Assembly: GCF_900112645.1 (NCBI RefSeq) | Contig: NZ_FOMO01000004.1 | Coordinates: 434,001 to 498,000, forward strand | Reading direction: 5' to 3' | Length of the DNA: 64,000 bases | Source: Phytopseudomonas straminea | GTDB lineage: Bacteria > Pseudomonadota > Gammaproteobacteria > Pseudomonadales > Pseudomonadaceae | Shown here: piece after piece, positions 16,953 to 25,056 of the stretch | How positions within the stretch are numbered: the first letter of the stretch is position 1 | Layout: every line of letters begins with the position of its first letter | Made by a program: the position numbers and the translations under genes | Notes under the pieces: model-generated | Database searches by the model: none | The model's input: only the letters and a program-made list of their open reading frames with translations | Told to the model about the DNA's origin: nothing

Positions 16953-18853
16953 GGTTGCTTCACCTCTGCGTTGAGTGGCGCCGCGGCACCGGGCTTGGCG
17001 TACTCGGCCTTGAGCTGGCCGTTTTCGTCGAGAAGCCAGGCGTCCATTACCTGCTTGACCAGCGGTGCACCGACCCCGGAGCCGGACTCGCCATTCTCGA
17101 CCATCACCGACACCACGATCTGTGGATTGTCCGCCGGCGCGAAACCGACGAACAGGGCGTGGTCACGGTGGCGTTCCTGTACCTTGCTGCGGTCGTACTT
17201 CTCGCCCTGCTTGATCGCGACCACCTGGGCGGTACCGCTCTTGCCGGCGATCCGGTAGGCGGCGGTGTCGCCGACCTTGCGCGCCGTACCACGAGCGCCG
17301 TGCATCACCGACTCCATACCCTGTCGCGCGTAATCCCAATATTTGGGATCGCGCAGCACGATATCCGGCATCGGATTCGGATCCTGGGGCGGGCTGCCGT
17401 CGATGGTGCGCGCCAAGTGCGGACGAATCCACTTGCCCTTGTTGGCTACCAACGCGGTGGCCTGGGCCAACTGCAGCGGCGTGGCCTGCATGTATCCCTG
17501 TCCAATGCCGAGAATCAGCGTCTCTCCCGGGTACCATCCCTGACGATAGCGGGCGCGCTTCCACTCCCGCGACGGCATCAGGCCGGCGGTTTCCTCGAAC
17601 ATGTCCAGCGACACGCGCTGGCCGATGCCGAAACGGCTCAGGTAGTCATGCAGGCGATCAATGCCCATCTTGTGGGCCAGATCGTAGAAGTAGGTGTCGT
17701 TGGACCGCATGATCGCCGTGTTCATGTCCACCCAGCCATCGCCGGTGCGATTCCAGTTACGGTACTTGTGGCTGTTGTTGGGCAACTGATAGTAGCCGGG
17801 GTCGAACACCCGTGTACTCGGCGTTACCACGCCGGCATCCAGCCCCGATACGGCAACCATTGGCTTGATGGTCGAACCTGGCGGATACAGGCCGCGCAAC
17901 ACGCGATTGTAGAGCGGTCGGTCGATGGAGTCGCGCAGCTCGGCGTATGCCTTGAAACTGATACCGGTCACGAAGGGGTTGGGGTCGAAACTCGGCTGAC
18001 TGACCATCGCCAGCACTTCACCGGTCTGCGGCTGGATCGCCACCACTGCACCACGGCGTCCGCCCAGGGCCTTCTCGGCGACTTCCTGCAGATGCACGTC
18101 GAGCGTCAGCGTCACGTCTCGACCGGGCAGTGGGTCGGTGCGGTTGAGCACCCGCAGCACGCGACCACGGGCGTTGGTTTCGACTTCTTCGTAACCGACC
18201 TTGCCGTGCAGCTCGTCTTCGTAGAAGCGTTCGATACCGGTCTTGCCGATATGGTGAGTGCCGCTGTATTCGACCGGATCGAGCTCCTTGAGCTCTTTCT
18301 CGTTGATGCGCCCCACATAGCCGACCGAGTGGGCAAAGTGCTCGCGCTGCGGATAGTGGCGCACCAGCTGGGCGACCACCTCGACGCCGGGCAGACGGAA
18401 CTGATTCACCGCCAGGCGGGCGATCTGCTCCTCGCTAAGTTCGAACAGCACCGGCACCGGCTCGAATGGCCGCCGCCCTTGCCTGACGCGGCGCTCGAAC
18501 AGCTCGCGATCCTCGGGGGCAAGCTCCAGCACCTCGACGATCACGTCCAGCACCTTCTCCCAGTCGCCGGCGCGCTCGCGGGTCAGGGTCAGGCTGAAGC
18601 TGGGCCGGTTGTCGGCGATGATCACCCCGTTGCGGTCGTAGATCAGCCCACGGTTGGGCGGGATCGGCTGCACGTGGATGCGGTTGTTTTCCGCCAGAGT
18701 GGAGTGGTACTCGTACTGGATCACCTGCAGGTAATACATGCGGGCGATCAGCACCAGGGTCAGCACCAGAAATACCGAGCCGCCGACCAGCGCGCGCTTG
18801 CGAATCAGGCGCGCGTCCTTCTCGTGATCTTTTAGACGGATCGGCTGGGGCAT
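16949..18853 (-). CDS. mrdA: Penicillin-binding protein 2
   Basis: PBP2 is the transpeptidase of the elongasome and the partner of RodA. The 634-residue product has a single N-terminal membrane anchor (ALVGGSVFLVLTLVLIARMYYL), a PBP dimerisation domain (NRGLIYDRNGVIIADN) and a transpeptidase domain with Ser327-Thr-Ile-Lys330, the SxN motif MRSNDTYFYD and KSGTAQV. It is also called pbpA in pseudomonads. Twelve bases separate it from rlmH upstream. A long opposite-strand open frame across this gene is a shadow of its codon bias. Confidence 0.96.
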   Translation of the reverse strand: MPQPIRLKDHEKDARLIRKRALVGGSVFLVLTLVLIARMYYLQVIQYEYHSTLAENNRIHVQPIPPNRGLIYDRNGVIIADNRPSFSLTLTRERAGDWEKVLDVIVEVLELAPEDRELFERRVRQGRRPFEPVPVLFELSEEQIARLAVNQFRLPGVEVVAQLVRHYPQREHFAHSVGYVGRINEKELKELDPVEYSGTHHIGKTGIERFYEDELHGKVGYEEVETNARGRVLRVLNRTDPLPGRDVTLTLDVHLQEVAEKALGGRRGAVVAIQPQTGEVLAMVSQPSFDPNPFVTGISFKAYAELRDSIDRPLYNRVLRGLYPPGSTIKPMVAVSGLDAGVVTPSTRVFDPGYYQLPNNSHKYRNWNRTGDGWVDMNTAIMRSNDTYFYDLAHKMGIDRLHDYLSRFGIGQRVSLDMFEETAGLMPSREWKRARYRQGWYPGETLILGIGQGYMQATPLQLAQATALVANKGKWIRPHLARTIDGSPPQDPNPMPDIVLRDPKYWDYARQGMESVMHGARGTARKVGDTAAYRIAGKSGTAQVVAIKQGEKYDRSKVQERHRDHALFVGFAPADNPQIVVSVMVENGESGSGVGAPLVKQVMDAWLLDENGQLKAEYAKPGAAAPLNAEVKQP

Positions 18854-18865
18854 CGGGACCGCTGA

Positions 18866-19333
18866 CTACTTGTGATAAGGGTGACCGGACAACACCGTCC
18901 AGGCACGATAAATCTGTTCGCCGACCAGTATCCGTACCAGCGGGTGGGGCAAGGTCAGCGGCGACAGCGACCAGCGCTGTTCGCTACGCGCCATCACTTC
19001 CGGCGCCAGGCCTTCGGGGCCGCCGACCATCAGGTTGACCGTGCGCGAATCGAGCCGCCACTTGTCCAGCTCGACCGCCAACTGCTCGGTGCTCCAGGGT
19101 CGCCCTTCGACTTCCAGGGTGACGATGCGTTCCCCGGGCTGCACCTTCGCCAGCATGGCCTCACCTTCCTGACGGATCATCCGCGCCACGTCGGCATTCT
19201 TGCCACGCGTGGTCAGGGGAATTTCCACCAGTTCCAGGGAAAGCTCGGACGGCATGCGCTTGGCATATTCCTGCCAGCCGTCCTCGACCCAGCGCGGCAT
19301 GCGCGAGCCGACCGCGATCAGTTTGATGCGCAC
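18866..19333 (-). CDS. rlmH: 23S rRNA (pseudouridine1915-N3)-methyltransferase RlmH
   Basis: RlmH is a SPOUT-class methyltransferase that modifies pseudouridine 1915 in helix 69 of 23S rRNA using S-adenosylmethionine. The 155-residue product is full length (E. coli has 155) and carries the knot motifs [14 protein letters not shown] and [23 protein letters not shown], ending in the typical SGHPYHK. It lies between rsfS and mrdA, the conserved gammaproteobacterial order, with short gaps that support a single transcript. Confidence 0.96.
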   Translation of the reverse strand: MRIKLIAVGSRMPRWVEDGWQEYAKRMPSELSLELVEIPLTTRGKNADVARMIRQEGEAMLAKVQPGERIVTLEVEGRPWSTEQLAVELDKWRLDSRTVNLMVGGPEGLAPEVMARSEQRWSLSPLTLPHPLVRILVGEQIYRAWTVLSGHPYHK

Positions 19334-19342
19334 GCGAATGCC

Positions 19343-19717
19343 TTACTCGCGCTCACCGCCCTGCTGGGCACGGCTCTGCTCGGCGCCCTGCCACAGACGC
19401 TCCAGGTCGTAGAACTGGCGGGTGGTCGGCAGCATCACGTGAACGACGATGTCGCCCAGGTCGAGCAGGGCCCACTCGCCGCTGTCCAGGCCTTCGCTGC
19501 CGATCGGACGCACGCCCTGCTCCTTGGTCTTTTCCAGTACGTTGTCGACCAGCGACTTGACGTGGCGGCTGGAGGTGCCGCTGGCGATCACCATGTAGTC
19601 GGTGATGCTGGTCTTCTCACGCACGTCGATGGTGGTGATGTCCTGGGCCTTGATTTCTTCCAGTGCTGCGATGGCCACTTTGACCAGGTCTTCACTGTGC
19701 ATGGTTTTGTCCGTCAT
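19343..19717 (-). CDS. rsfS: Ribosome silencing factor RsfS
   Basis: RsfS binds ribosomal protein L14 and blocks subunit joining when nutrients are scarce. The 124-residue product has the YbeB/DUF143 core: [40 protein letters not shown] and the conserved [14 protein letters not shown]. It lies 27 bases downstream of nadD and nine bases before rlmH on the minus strand, which is the usual operon order. The start at 19717 is [10 protein letters not shown]; a second ATG five codons in (MHSED) is a possible alternative. Confidence 0.95.
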   Translation of the reverse strand: MTDKTMHSEDLVKVAIAALEEIKAQDITTIDVREKTSITDYMVIASGTSSRHVKSLVDNVLEKTKEQGVRPIGSEGLDSGEWALLDLGDIVVHVMLPTTRQFYDLERLWQGAEQSRAQQGGERE

Positions 19718-19744
19718 AACGTGCTCGTTTGCCTCGTGTTCGAT

Positions 19745-20389
19745 TCACCCACGGTAAAGTCCATGGGCGTTGATATAAGCCAGAACCGCATCGGGCACCA
19801 GAAAGTGCACCGAGCGGCCGCTCGCCAATAGCGAACGGATCTGGGTGGCAGACACCGCCAGAGGCGTCTGCCAGATGAAAGAAATCTGTCCCGCCGGCCC
19901 CTTGAGCGCCAGCGGGTCTGCCACGTTGCGCGCGGCCATCAGGTCGCGCAGCGGCTCGCTCGCCTCACTGCCGGCGTCCGGGCGCTGCAGCACCAGAATG
20001 TGGCAGTGCTGCAGCAACTCGTCCCAGCGGTGCCAGGCTGGCAAGCCGCAAAAGGCATCCCAGCCCAGAATCAGAAACAGCTGGTCATCGGCGCGCAGCT
20101 CGCCGCGCAGCGACTCCAGGGTGTCGATGCTGTACGACGGCTTGTCGCGCTTGAGTTCGCGATCATCCACCTGCAGCGGCGAGAGCCCCACCACCGCCTG
20201 CTCGACCATCGCCAGGCGATCCTGCGCCCCGACCTGCGGGGTTTCACGGTGCGGCGGCCGCGCGCTGGGGATCAGCCGCAACTCGTCCAGCGCCATGAAC
20301 TCGGCCACCTCCAGCGCACCGCGCAAATGGCCGATATGCACTGGGTCGAACGTACCGCCGAGCAGCCCGATGCGCCTGGGATTTGCCAT
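19745..20389 (-). CDS. nadD: Nicotinate-nucleotide adenylyltransferase
   Basis: NadD adenylates nicotinate mononucleotide to deamido-NAD in NAD biosynthesis. The 214-residue product shows the nucleotidyltransferase signature [17 protein letters not shown] near the amino terminus, [13 protein letters not shown], and the C-terminal ISATQIR-like motif [28 protein letters not shown]. Its ATG overlaps the final base of the proA stop (20389), so it is coupled to proA. Confidence 0.95.
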   Translation of the reverse strand: MANPRRIGLLGGTFDPVHIGHLRGALEVAEFMALDELRLIPSARPPHRETPQVGAQDRLAMVEQAVVGLSPLQVDDRELKRDKPSYSIDTLESLRGELRADDQLFLILGWDAFCGLPAWHRWDELLQHCHILVLQRPDAGSEASEPLRDLMAARNVADPLALKGPAGQISFIWQTPLAVSATQIRSLLASGRSVHFLVPDAVLAYINAHGLYRG

Positions 20390-21654
20390 CAGGTGCGCAC
20401 GTGCCCGTCGCCGAATACCACGTACTTCTCGCTGGTCAGCCCCTCGAGGCCGACCGGGCCACGGGCGTGCAGCTTGTCGGTGGAAATGCCGATCTCCGCG
20501 CCCAGGCCGTACTCGAAACCATCGGCGAAGCGCGTCGAGGCGTTGACCATCACCGAGCTGGAATCCACCTCGGTAAGGAAGCGCCGGGCGTCGCTGAAGT
20601 TTTCGGTGATGATCGCGTCGGTGTGCTGCGAACCGTATTTATTGATGTGCTCGATGGCCGCTTCCAGCGAGTCGACCACGCGGATCGCCAGGATCGGCGC
20701 GTTGTACTCGGCGTACCAGTCGTCTTCGCTGGCCTCCAGCACGTCACTGCCGAGCAGTGCGCGGGTCTGCGCATCGCCGCGCAGCTCGACGCCCTTCTCA
20801 CGGTAGATGGCGGCCAGCGGCGGCAGCACCCGGGCGGCGATATCGGCATGCACCAGCAGGGTTTCCATGGCGTTGCACGGCGAGTAGCGCTGGGTCTTGG
20901 CGTTGTCGCAAACGCGGATGGCCTTGTCGAGATCGGCGGCGATATCCACATAAACGTGGCACACGCCATCCAGATGCTTGATCACCGGCACCTTGGCGTC
21001 GCGGCTGATGCGCTCGATCAGGCCCTTGCCGCCGCGCGGCACGATGACGTCGACGAATTCCGGCATGGTGATCAGCGCGCCGACGGCGGCGCGGTCAGTG
21101 GTTTCCACCACCTGCACGGCGCTGGCCGGCAAACCGGCCTCGGCCAGACCAGTCTGGATGCAGCGGGCGATGGCCTGGTTGGAATGAATGGCTTCCGAGC
21201 CGCCGCGCAGGATAGTGGCGTTGCCGGACTTCAGGCACAGGCTGGCGGCGTCGATGGTCACGTTGGGCCGCGACTCGTAGATGATGCCGATCACGCCCAG
21301 CGGCACGCGCATCTTGCCGACCTGAATGCCGGACGGCAGGTAGCGCATACCCTGGATCTCGCCAATCGGGTCCGGCAAGGTCGCGACCTGACGCAGGCCT
21401 TCGATCATGCTGTCGATGACCTTCGGCGTCAGCGCCAGGCGGTCGACCATGGCCGGCTCCAGGCCACTGGCGCGGGCGGCGGCCAGGTCCTTTTCATTGG
21501 CGGCGGTCAGCTCGTCACGCGCCGCATCGAGGGCGGCAGCGGCGGCCTGCAGGGCCTGATTCTTCTGCGCAGTGCTGGCCCGCGCGAGCACGCGCGAAGC
21601 CTGGCGGGCGGCGCGGCCCAGGCGGGTCATGTAGTCAAGCACGGACTCGGTCAT
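20389..21654 (-). CDS. proA: Gamma-glutamyl phosphate reductase
   Basis: ProA reduces gamma-glutamyl phosphate to glutamate semialdehyde with NADPH, the second step of proline synthesis. The 421-residue product is an aldehyde-dehydrogenase-fold enzyme with [27 protein letters not shown], the catalytic cysteine in [15 protein letters not shown], and the C-terminal [20 protein letters not shown] perfect -10 hexamer lies 35 bases upstream, so it probably heads the proA-nadD-rsfS-rlmH transcript. proB is not in the window. Confidence 0.96.
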   Translation of the reverse strand: MTESVLDYMTRLGRAARQASRVLARASTAQKNQALQAAAAALDAARDELTAANEKDLAAARASGLEPAMVDRLALTPKVIDSMIEGLRQVATLPDPIGEIQGMRYLPSGIQVGKMRVPLGVIGIIYESRPNVTIDAASLCLKSGNATILRGGSEAIHSNQAIARCIQTGLAEAGLPASAVQVVETTDRAAVGALITMPEFVDVIVPRGGKGLIERISRDAKVPVIKHLDGVCHVYVDIAADLDKAIRVCDNAKTQRYSPCNAMETLLVHADIAARVLPPLAAIYREKGVELRGDAQTRALLGSDVLEASEDDWYAEYNAPILAIRVVDSLEAAIEHINKYGSQHTDAIITENFSDARRFLTEVDSSSVMVNASTRFADGFEYGLGAEIGISTDKLHARGPVGLEGLTSEKYVVFGDGHVRT

Positions 21655-21688
21655 GGCAACTCAGGTCGGCAGTTGGAAAAAGTTGCTG

Positions 21689-21717
21689 ATTATAGCGGTC
21701 AAGCCGCCCCGCGCACA
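21689..21717 (-). promoter_or_regulatory. Putative promoter of the proA operon
   Basis: On the minus strand TATAAT (21689-21694) is a perfect -10 hexamer; the hexamer at the right spacing upstream is TGTGCG (21712-21717), a poor -35. Transcription would start about 28 bases ahead of the proA ATG. Confidence rests on the -10 only. Confidence 0.4.
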
Positions 21718-21897
21718 GCGGCGCCGGGCAGATGGTCATCAAAGGCTTGTAACGGGGCGTATGGCGGCGGCGCAAACGCCGGATGCATTGCTATGATCGC
21801 CCGCGACAGGCGCCCGCCAGCGGCTTGCGCGCAAAGGAACCGCTTTTCAGGTCGGCAGGTCGAAGGCTCGATTTCGTCTCTATTAAGGTGTCCATCC

Positions 21898-23214
21898 ATG
21901 GGCCAATGGCTCGATAGTCTGACTACCTGGCTGGCGGCCAACCCGCAGTGGCTGGGCCTGGCGATCTTCGTGATCGCCTGCATCGAATGCCTGGCCATCG
22001 CCGGCATCATCGTTCCCGGCACCGTGCTGCTGTTCGCCGTCGGCGTGATGGCCGGCAACGGCGCCCTGAGCCTTTGGGAAACCTTGCTGTTGGCCTATTT
22101 CGGCGGCCTGCTCGGTGACGCCATCTCCTACGCTCTGGGCCGCTACTTCCATCAGGACATACGCCGCCTACCGGGCCTGCGCAGCCACCCGCAGTGGCTC
22201 AGTGGCGCGGAAACCTATTTCGAACGCTATGGCGTGGCCAGCCTGCTGGTGGGCCGCTACATCGGCCCGTTGCGCCCCATGCTGCCGATGGTTGCCGGCA
22301 TGCTGAGCATGCCGGTTGGCCGCTTCATCGCCGTGAGCATGCTGGCCGCCGCCGGCTGGGCGATCGCCTACCTGATGCCGGGCTGGGCCGCCGGAGCCGC
22401 GCTGCGCCTACCATTGCCCGATGGCTTCTGGCCGCAAGCGGCGGTGGTGGCCGGCGGCCTGGCGCTGCTGCTGGTGCTGACCATCCAGAGCAGTCTGCGC
22501 GAACAGCGCCAAGCTGCACTGATCGCTGCCGGGCTGGGCAGCGTACTGCTGATCGCGCTGTTTATCGGCTGGCCACACCTGATCGCTCTGGACCAAGGTC
22601 TGATGAAGCTGATTCAGGAAGAACGCAATCCGCGCTTCGATCATATCGCCGTGCTGGTCACCCACTTTGGCGATTTCGGCGTGCAGTTCGCGGTCGCTGC
22701 GCTGCTGTGCATCCTGCTATTGCTCAATCGCCAATGGCAGGCGCTGCTGTTCGCCGGCGGCGCCATGCTCAGCACGGCGCTGGGCAATCGCCTGTTCAAG
22801 GGTTTGTTCGAGCGGGCGCGACCGGATGTGCTGCTCGAGCCGCTCAATACCTACAGTTTTCCCAGCGGCCACAGCTCGGCGGCCTTCGCCTTCTTCCTGA
22901 GCGTTGCCATTCTGGCCGGCCGTGGTCAGCCGGCGCGCCTGCGTCTGACCTGGATTCTACTGGCCTGCCTGCCGGCGCTGTTCATCGCCCTGTCGCGGGT
23001 TTATCTGGGTGTGCATTGGCCGAGCGACATTATCGCCGGCGCCCTGTTGGCCAGCAGCCTATGCGCGCTGAGCTTGGCACTGATGCAGCGCTACGCGTCA
23101 CTGCCGCCGCTGCCGGCGCGGGCGTGGTGGATGATAGTGCCGGCCTGCGCCCTGCTGCTCACCAGCATGGCGCTGATACGCATGTCCGAAGGGGTGGAGA
23201 TTTACCGCTACTAG
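21898..23214 (+). CDS. DedA - PAP2 phosphatase fusion protein
   Basis: This 438-residue integral membrane protein joins two families. Residues ~1-195 form a DedA/SNARE-associated domain (GIIVPGTVLLFAVGVMAGNG, GDAISYALGRYF, FERYGVASLLVGRYIGPLRPMLPMVAGM), the family now tied to undecaprenyl-phosphate or phospholipid translocation. Residues ~225-420 form a PAP2 lipid phosphatase with all three motifs: Lys301-x6-Arg308-Pro309, Pro322-Ser-Gly-His325 and Ser366-Arg-Val-Tyr-x3-His373. Acting together they could dephosphorylate and flip an isoprenyl or phosphatidyl lipid; this is inference. The ATG at 21898 is preceded by TAAGGTG; the frame open back to 20383 is only proA antisense. It converges on the Lon-domain gene with one base between stops. 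Confidence 0.9.
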   Translation: MGQWLDSLTTWLAANPQWLGLAIFVIACIECLAIAGIIVPGTVLLFAVGVMAGNGALSLWETLLLAYFGGLLGDAISYALGRYFHQDIRRLPGLRSHPQWLSGAETYFERYGVASLLVGRYIGPLRPMLPMVAGMLSMPVGRFIAVSMLAAAGWAIAYLMPGWAAGAALRLPLPDGFWPQAAVVAGGLALLLVLTIQSSLREQRQAALIAAGLGSVLLIALFIGWPHLIALDQGLMKLIQEERNPRFDHIAVLVTHFGDFGVQFAVAALLCILLLLNRQWQALLFAGGAMLSTALGNRLFKGLFERARPDVLLEPLNTYSFPSGHSSAAFAFFLSVAILAGRGQPARLRLTWILLACLPALFIALSRVYLGVHWPSDIIAGALLASSLCALSLALMQRYASLPPLPARAWWMIVPACALLLTSMALIRMSEGVEIYRY

Positions 23215-23215
23215 G

Positions 23216-23806
23216 CTAGGCGGCGCCGTCGCCCTGCAGCTCCTCGACCCATGCTTGCAGCATGTCCAGCCGCACGCTGGCGTCGGGCTCGGCCAGCAGG
23301 GCGACCTTTTGCTCGGCGCCGAACGGCAATAGATAGCCGAGTTTGTCGGCCAGCTCGGCCTGGCTGCCGGCGTCTGCGCCCATGTCCAGGCTGGCGACCA
23401 TCGGGTGCTCGGCCAGGGCGGCGAGCAGCGCCAGCAAATCCTCATGTTCCTCACCCAGCGGCGCATCAGGTTGCTCGTCAAGCCATTGCACCTGAGCGAC
23501 GGTCAGCTTGTCGGGCAGCACCTGAGCCTGCTTGACGCGAAAACGCCGCCCGCCCTCTACGCGAATGCCCAGCAGGCCATTGGGACGCTGCTGGAAATCG
23601 GTGATCCGCGCTTCGCAACCGATCTGCGCGACGCGCTCGGCGGCCTCGCCGACCTCGGCGCCTTCGACGATGCACACCACACCAAAACCTTCACCCTGCT
23701 TCATGCAGCGGCTGATCATGTCCAGGTAGCGCGCCTCGAAGATCTGCAGATCCAGCGTGCAGCCGGGAAACAGAACAGTGTGCAGCGGGAATAGAGATAG
23801 GGTCAT
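23216..23806 (-). CDS. Lon N-terminal (LON substrate-binding) domain protein
   Basis: The 196-residue product consists of a stand-alone LON substrate-binding (PUA-like) domain, beginning LSLFPLHTVLFPGCTLDLQIFEARYL, with GFGVVCIVEG and GLLGIRVEGGRRFRV. The Lon ATPase and protease domains are absent, so it is not a protease. Such proteins are widespread in Proteobacteria with no settled function; an adaptor or substrate-recognition role is possible. It lies seven bases beyond lrgB on the minus strand and may be co-transcribed with lrgAB. Confidence 0.88.
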   Translation of the reverse strand: MTLSLFPLHTVLFPGCTLDLQIFEARYLDMISRCMKQGEGFGVVCIVEGAEVGEAAERVAQIGCEARITDFQQRPNGLLGIRVEGGRRFRVKQAQVLPDKLTVAQVQWLDEQPDAPLGEEHEDLLALLAALAEHPMVASLDMGADAGSQAELADKLGYLLPFGAEQKVALLAEPDASVRLDMLQAWVEELQGDGAA

Positions 23807-23813
23807 AAGGCTC

Positions 23814-24530
23814 TCAACTCAGCAAGACGATGGCGAGCGGCAGCAGGATCGCCGTGAACACGCCCATCAGGCTCATGGCCAGAGCCGCAAACGCGCCGCA
23901 CTCCTCGCTCTCCTGCATCGCGCGTGATGTACCGACTGCGTGGGCGGTGATGCCCAGCGCCATGCCCATGGCGGCATGATTGCGCACGCCACACCAACGC
24001 AGCAACGACGGCCCGATGATCGCACCCAGTACCCCGGTAATCATCACGAACACCGCGGCAAGTGCCGCGAGGCCGCCAATCTGCGTGGCAACTAGCATCG
24101 CGATCGGCGAGGTGACGGACTTGGGCGCCATGCTCATCAGCATGTTGTGCTCGGCACCCAGCAACCAGGCCAGGGCGACGCCAAGCACCGTGGCGACCAC
24201 GCCGGCGACCAGCAGGGTGAGCACCGTAGGCCAGAAGACCTGGCGGATGCGCCGCAGGTTGAGGTACAGCGGCACCGCCAGGGCGACGGTGGCCGGGCCG
24301 AGGAACAGGGTCAGTGTGTCGGCGCTGGCCTTGTACTCGGTAAAAGTCAGGCCACACAGCAGCAGGATAGCGATCACCAGGCTGGTCGACACCAACACCG
24401 GCTGCAGAAATACCAGGCGAGTCCTTTCATAGAGAGCAATCGCCAATTGATAGGCACCAAGGGTGACGCCCGCGCCAAACAGCGGGTGATGGGTAACGGC
24501 CATCCAGGCGCCGTGCCAGTCGAGCATCAT
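23814..24530 (-). CDS. lrgB: LrgB/CidB family membrane protein
   Basis: The 238-residue product has about seven hydrophobic segments and the LrgB signatures FLGPATVALAVPLYLN, PKSVTSPIAM and GITAHAVGTSRAMQESEECGAFAALAM. LrgB acts with the holin-like LrgA in control of murein hydrolase activity and, in some bacteria, pyruvate transport. Its start overlaps the lrgA stop by four bases, so the pair is coupled. P. aeruginosa encodes comparable pairs. Confidence 0.92.
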   Translation of the reverse strand: MMLDWHGAWMAVTHHPLFGAGVTLGAYQLAIALYERTRLVFLQPVLVSTSLVIAILLLCGLTFTEYKASADTLTLFLGPATVALAVPLYLNLRRIRQVFWPTVLTLLVAGVVATVLGVALAWLLGAEHNMLMSMAPKSVTSPIAMLVATQIGGLAALAAVFVMITGVLGAIIGPSLLRWCGVRNHAAMGMALGITAHAVGTSRAMQESEECGAFAALAMSLMGVFTAILLPLAIVLLS

Positions 24531-24889
24531 GGCTGCTCCCGACGGCGCGCCTGGCGCTCGATCAACTTCTGCATCATCCAGCCGGCGAACACCAGGGACA
24601 GAATCAGCGACAGCACCAGCGCGCCGATCACCGCCCAGAAGTCGGCGGCGATGGCCTCGGCATAGGCCATCACGCCCACTGCCGGCGGTACCAGCAATAG
24701 CGGCAGGTATTTGAGCAGTCCGCTGGCTGCCTGCTGGATCGGTTCATCGACCTGGCCGCGGCAGAGCAGAAATCCCACCAGCAGCAGCATGCCGAGAATC
24801 GGCCCCGGCAGCATAGGCAGCAACAGCGCATTGAGCGCCGTGCCCAGCAGTTGGCACAGCACCAACCAGAACAGGCCACGAAGCAGCAT
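24527..24889 (-). CDS. lrgA: LrgA/CidA family holin-like protein
   Basis: The 120-residue product has four hydrophobic helices, the CidA/LrgA core LPGPILGMLLLVGFLL and PLLLVPPAVGVM, and a charged C-terminus (LIERQARRREQP), as in holin-like proteins. I chose the ATG at 24889 because GGGAGACAATC gives a good ribosome site; an upstream TTG at 24904 is less likely. It is divergent from the MORN-protease gene, sharing a 167-bp promoter region with a perfect TATAAT and a 16-bp palindrome. Whether it belongs to the Cid or Lrg side is not decidable from sequence. Confidence 0.9.
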   Translation of the reverse strand: MLLRGLFWLVLCQLLGTALNALLLPMLPGPILGMLLLVGFLLCRGQVDEPIQQAASGLLKYLPLLLVPPAVGVMAYAEAIAADFWAVIGALVLSLILSLVFAGWMMQKLIERQARRREQP

Positions 24890-24908
24890 GATTGTCTCCC
24901 GCAAACTC

Positions 24909-24924
24909 GACGGGCGCGCCCGTC
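24909..24924. promoter_or_regulatory. 16-bp perfect palindrome in the lrgA leader
   Basis: GACGGGCGCGCCCGTC is a perfect 16-bp palindrome between the predicted lrgA start of transcription and its ribosome site. It could be an operator for a dimeric regulator or an RNA hairpin in the leader. No regulator gene is adjacent. Confidence 0.4.
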
Positions 24925-24936
24925 AACAAGACGGCC

Positions 24937-24965
24937 ATTATAGGCCGCGAATACAGGTGCCTTAA
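24937..24965 (-). promoter_or_regulatory. Putative lrgAB promoter
   Basis: The minus strand has a perfect -10 TATAAT (24937-24942) framed by GGCC on both sides; the -35 at 17 bases spacing is TTAAGG (24960-24965), a weak match. Transcription would begin near 24930, ahead of the 16-bp palindrome. Confidence 0.45.
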
Positions 24966-25056
24966 CACCCTTGGCTGCGAGTGAATCAGCCGGGCAGCGC
25001 GCGGCAGAGAGTTTGCGGCATACTGCGGCATCTCCTCGCTGACAGGGACGTACCGC

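Noticed and set aside
16760..18835. 691-codon open frame on the plus strand across rodA/pbpA
   Set aside because: It is antisense to pbpA and rodA, which are full-length and have intact catalytic motifs; long antisense frames are common in GC-rich Pseudomonas genes.
20383..21897. Upstream extension of the DedA-PAP2 reading frame
   Set aside because: It lies antisense to proA, and the family start is at 21898 with its own ribosome site.
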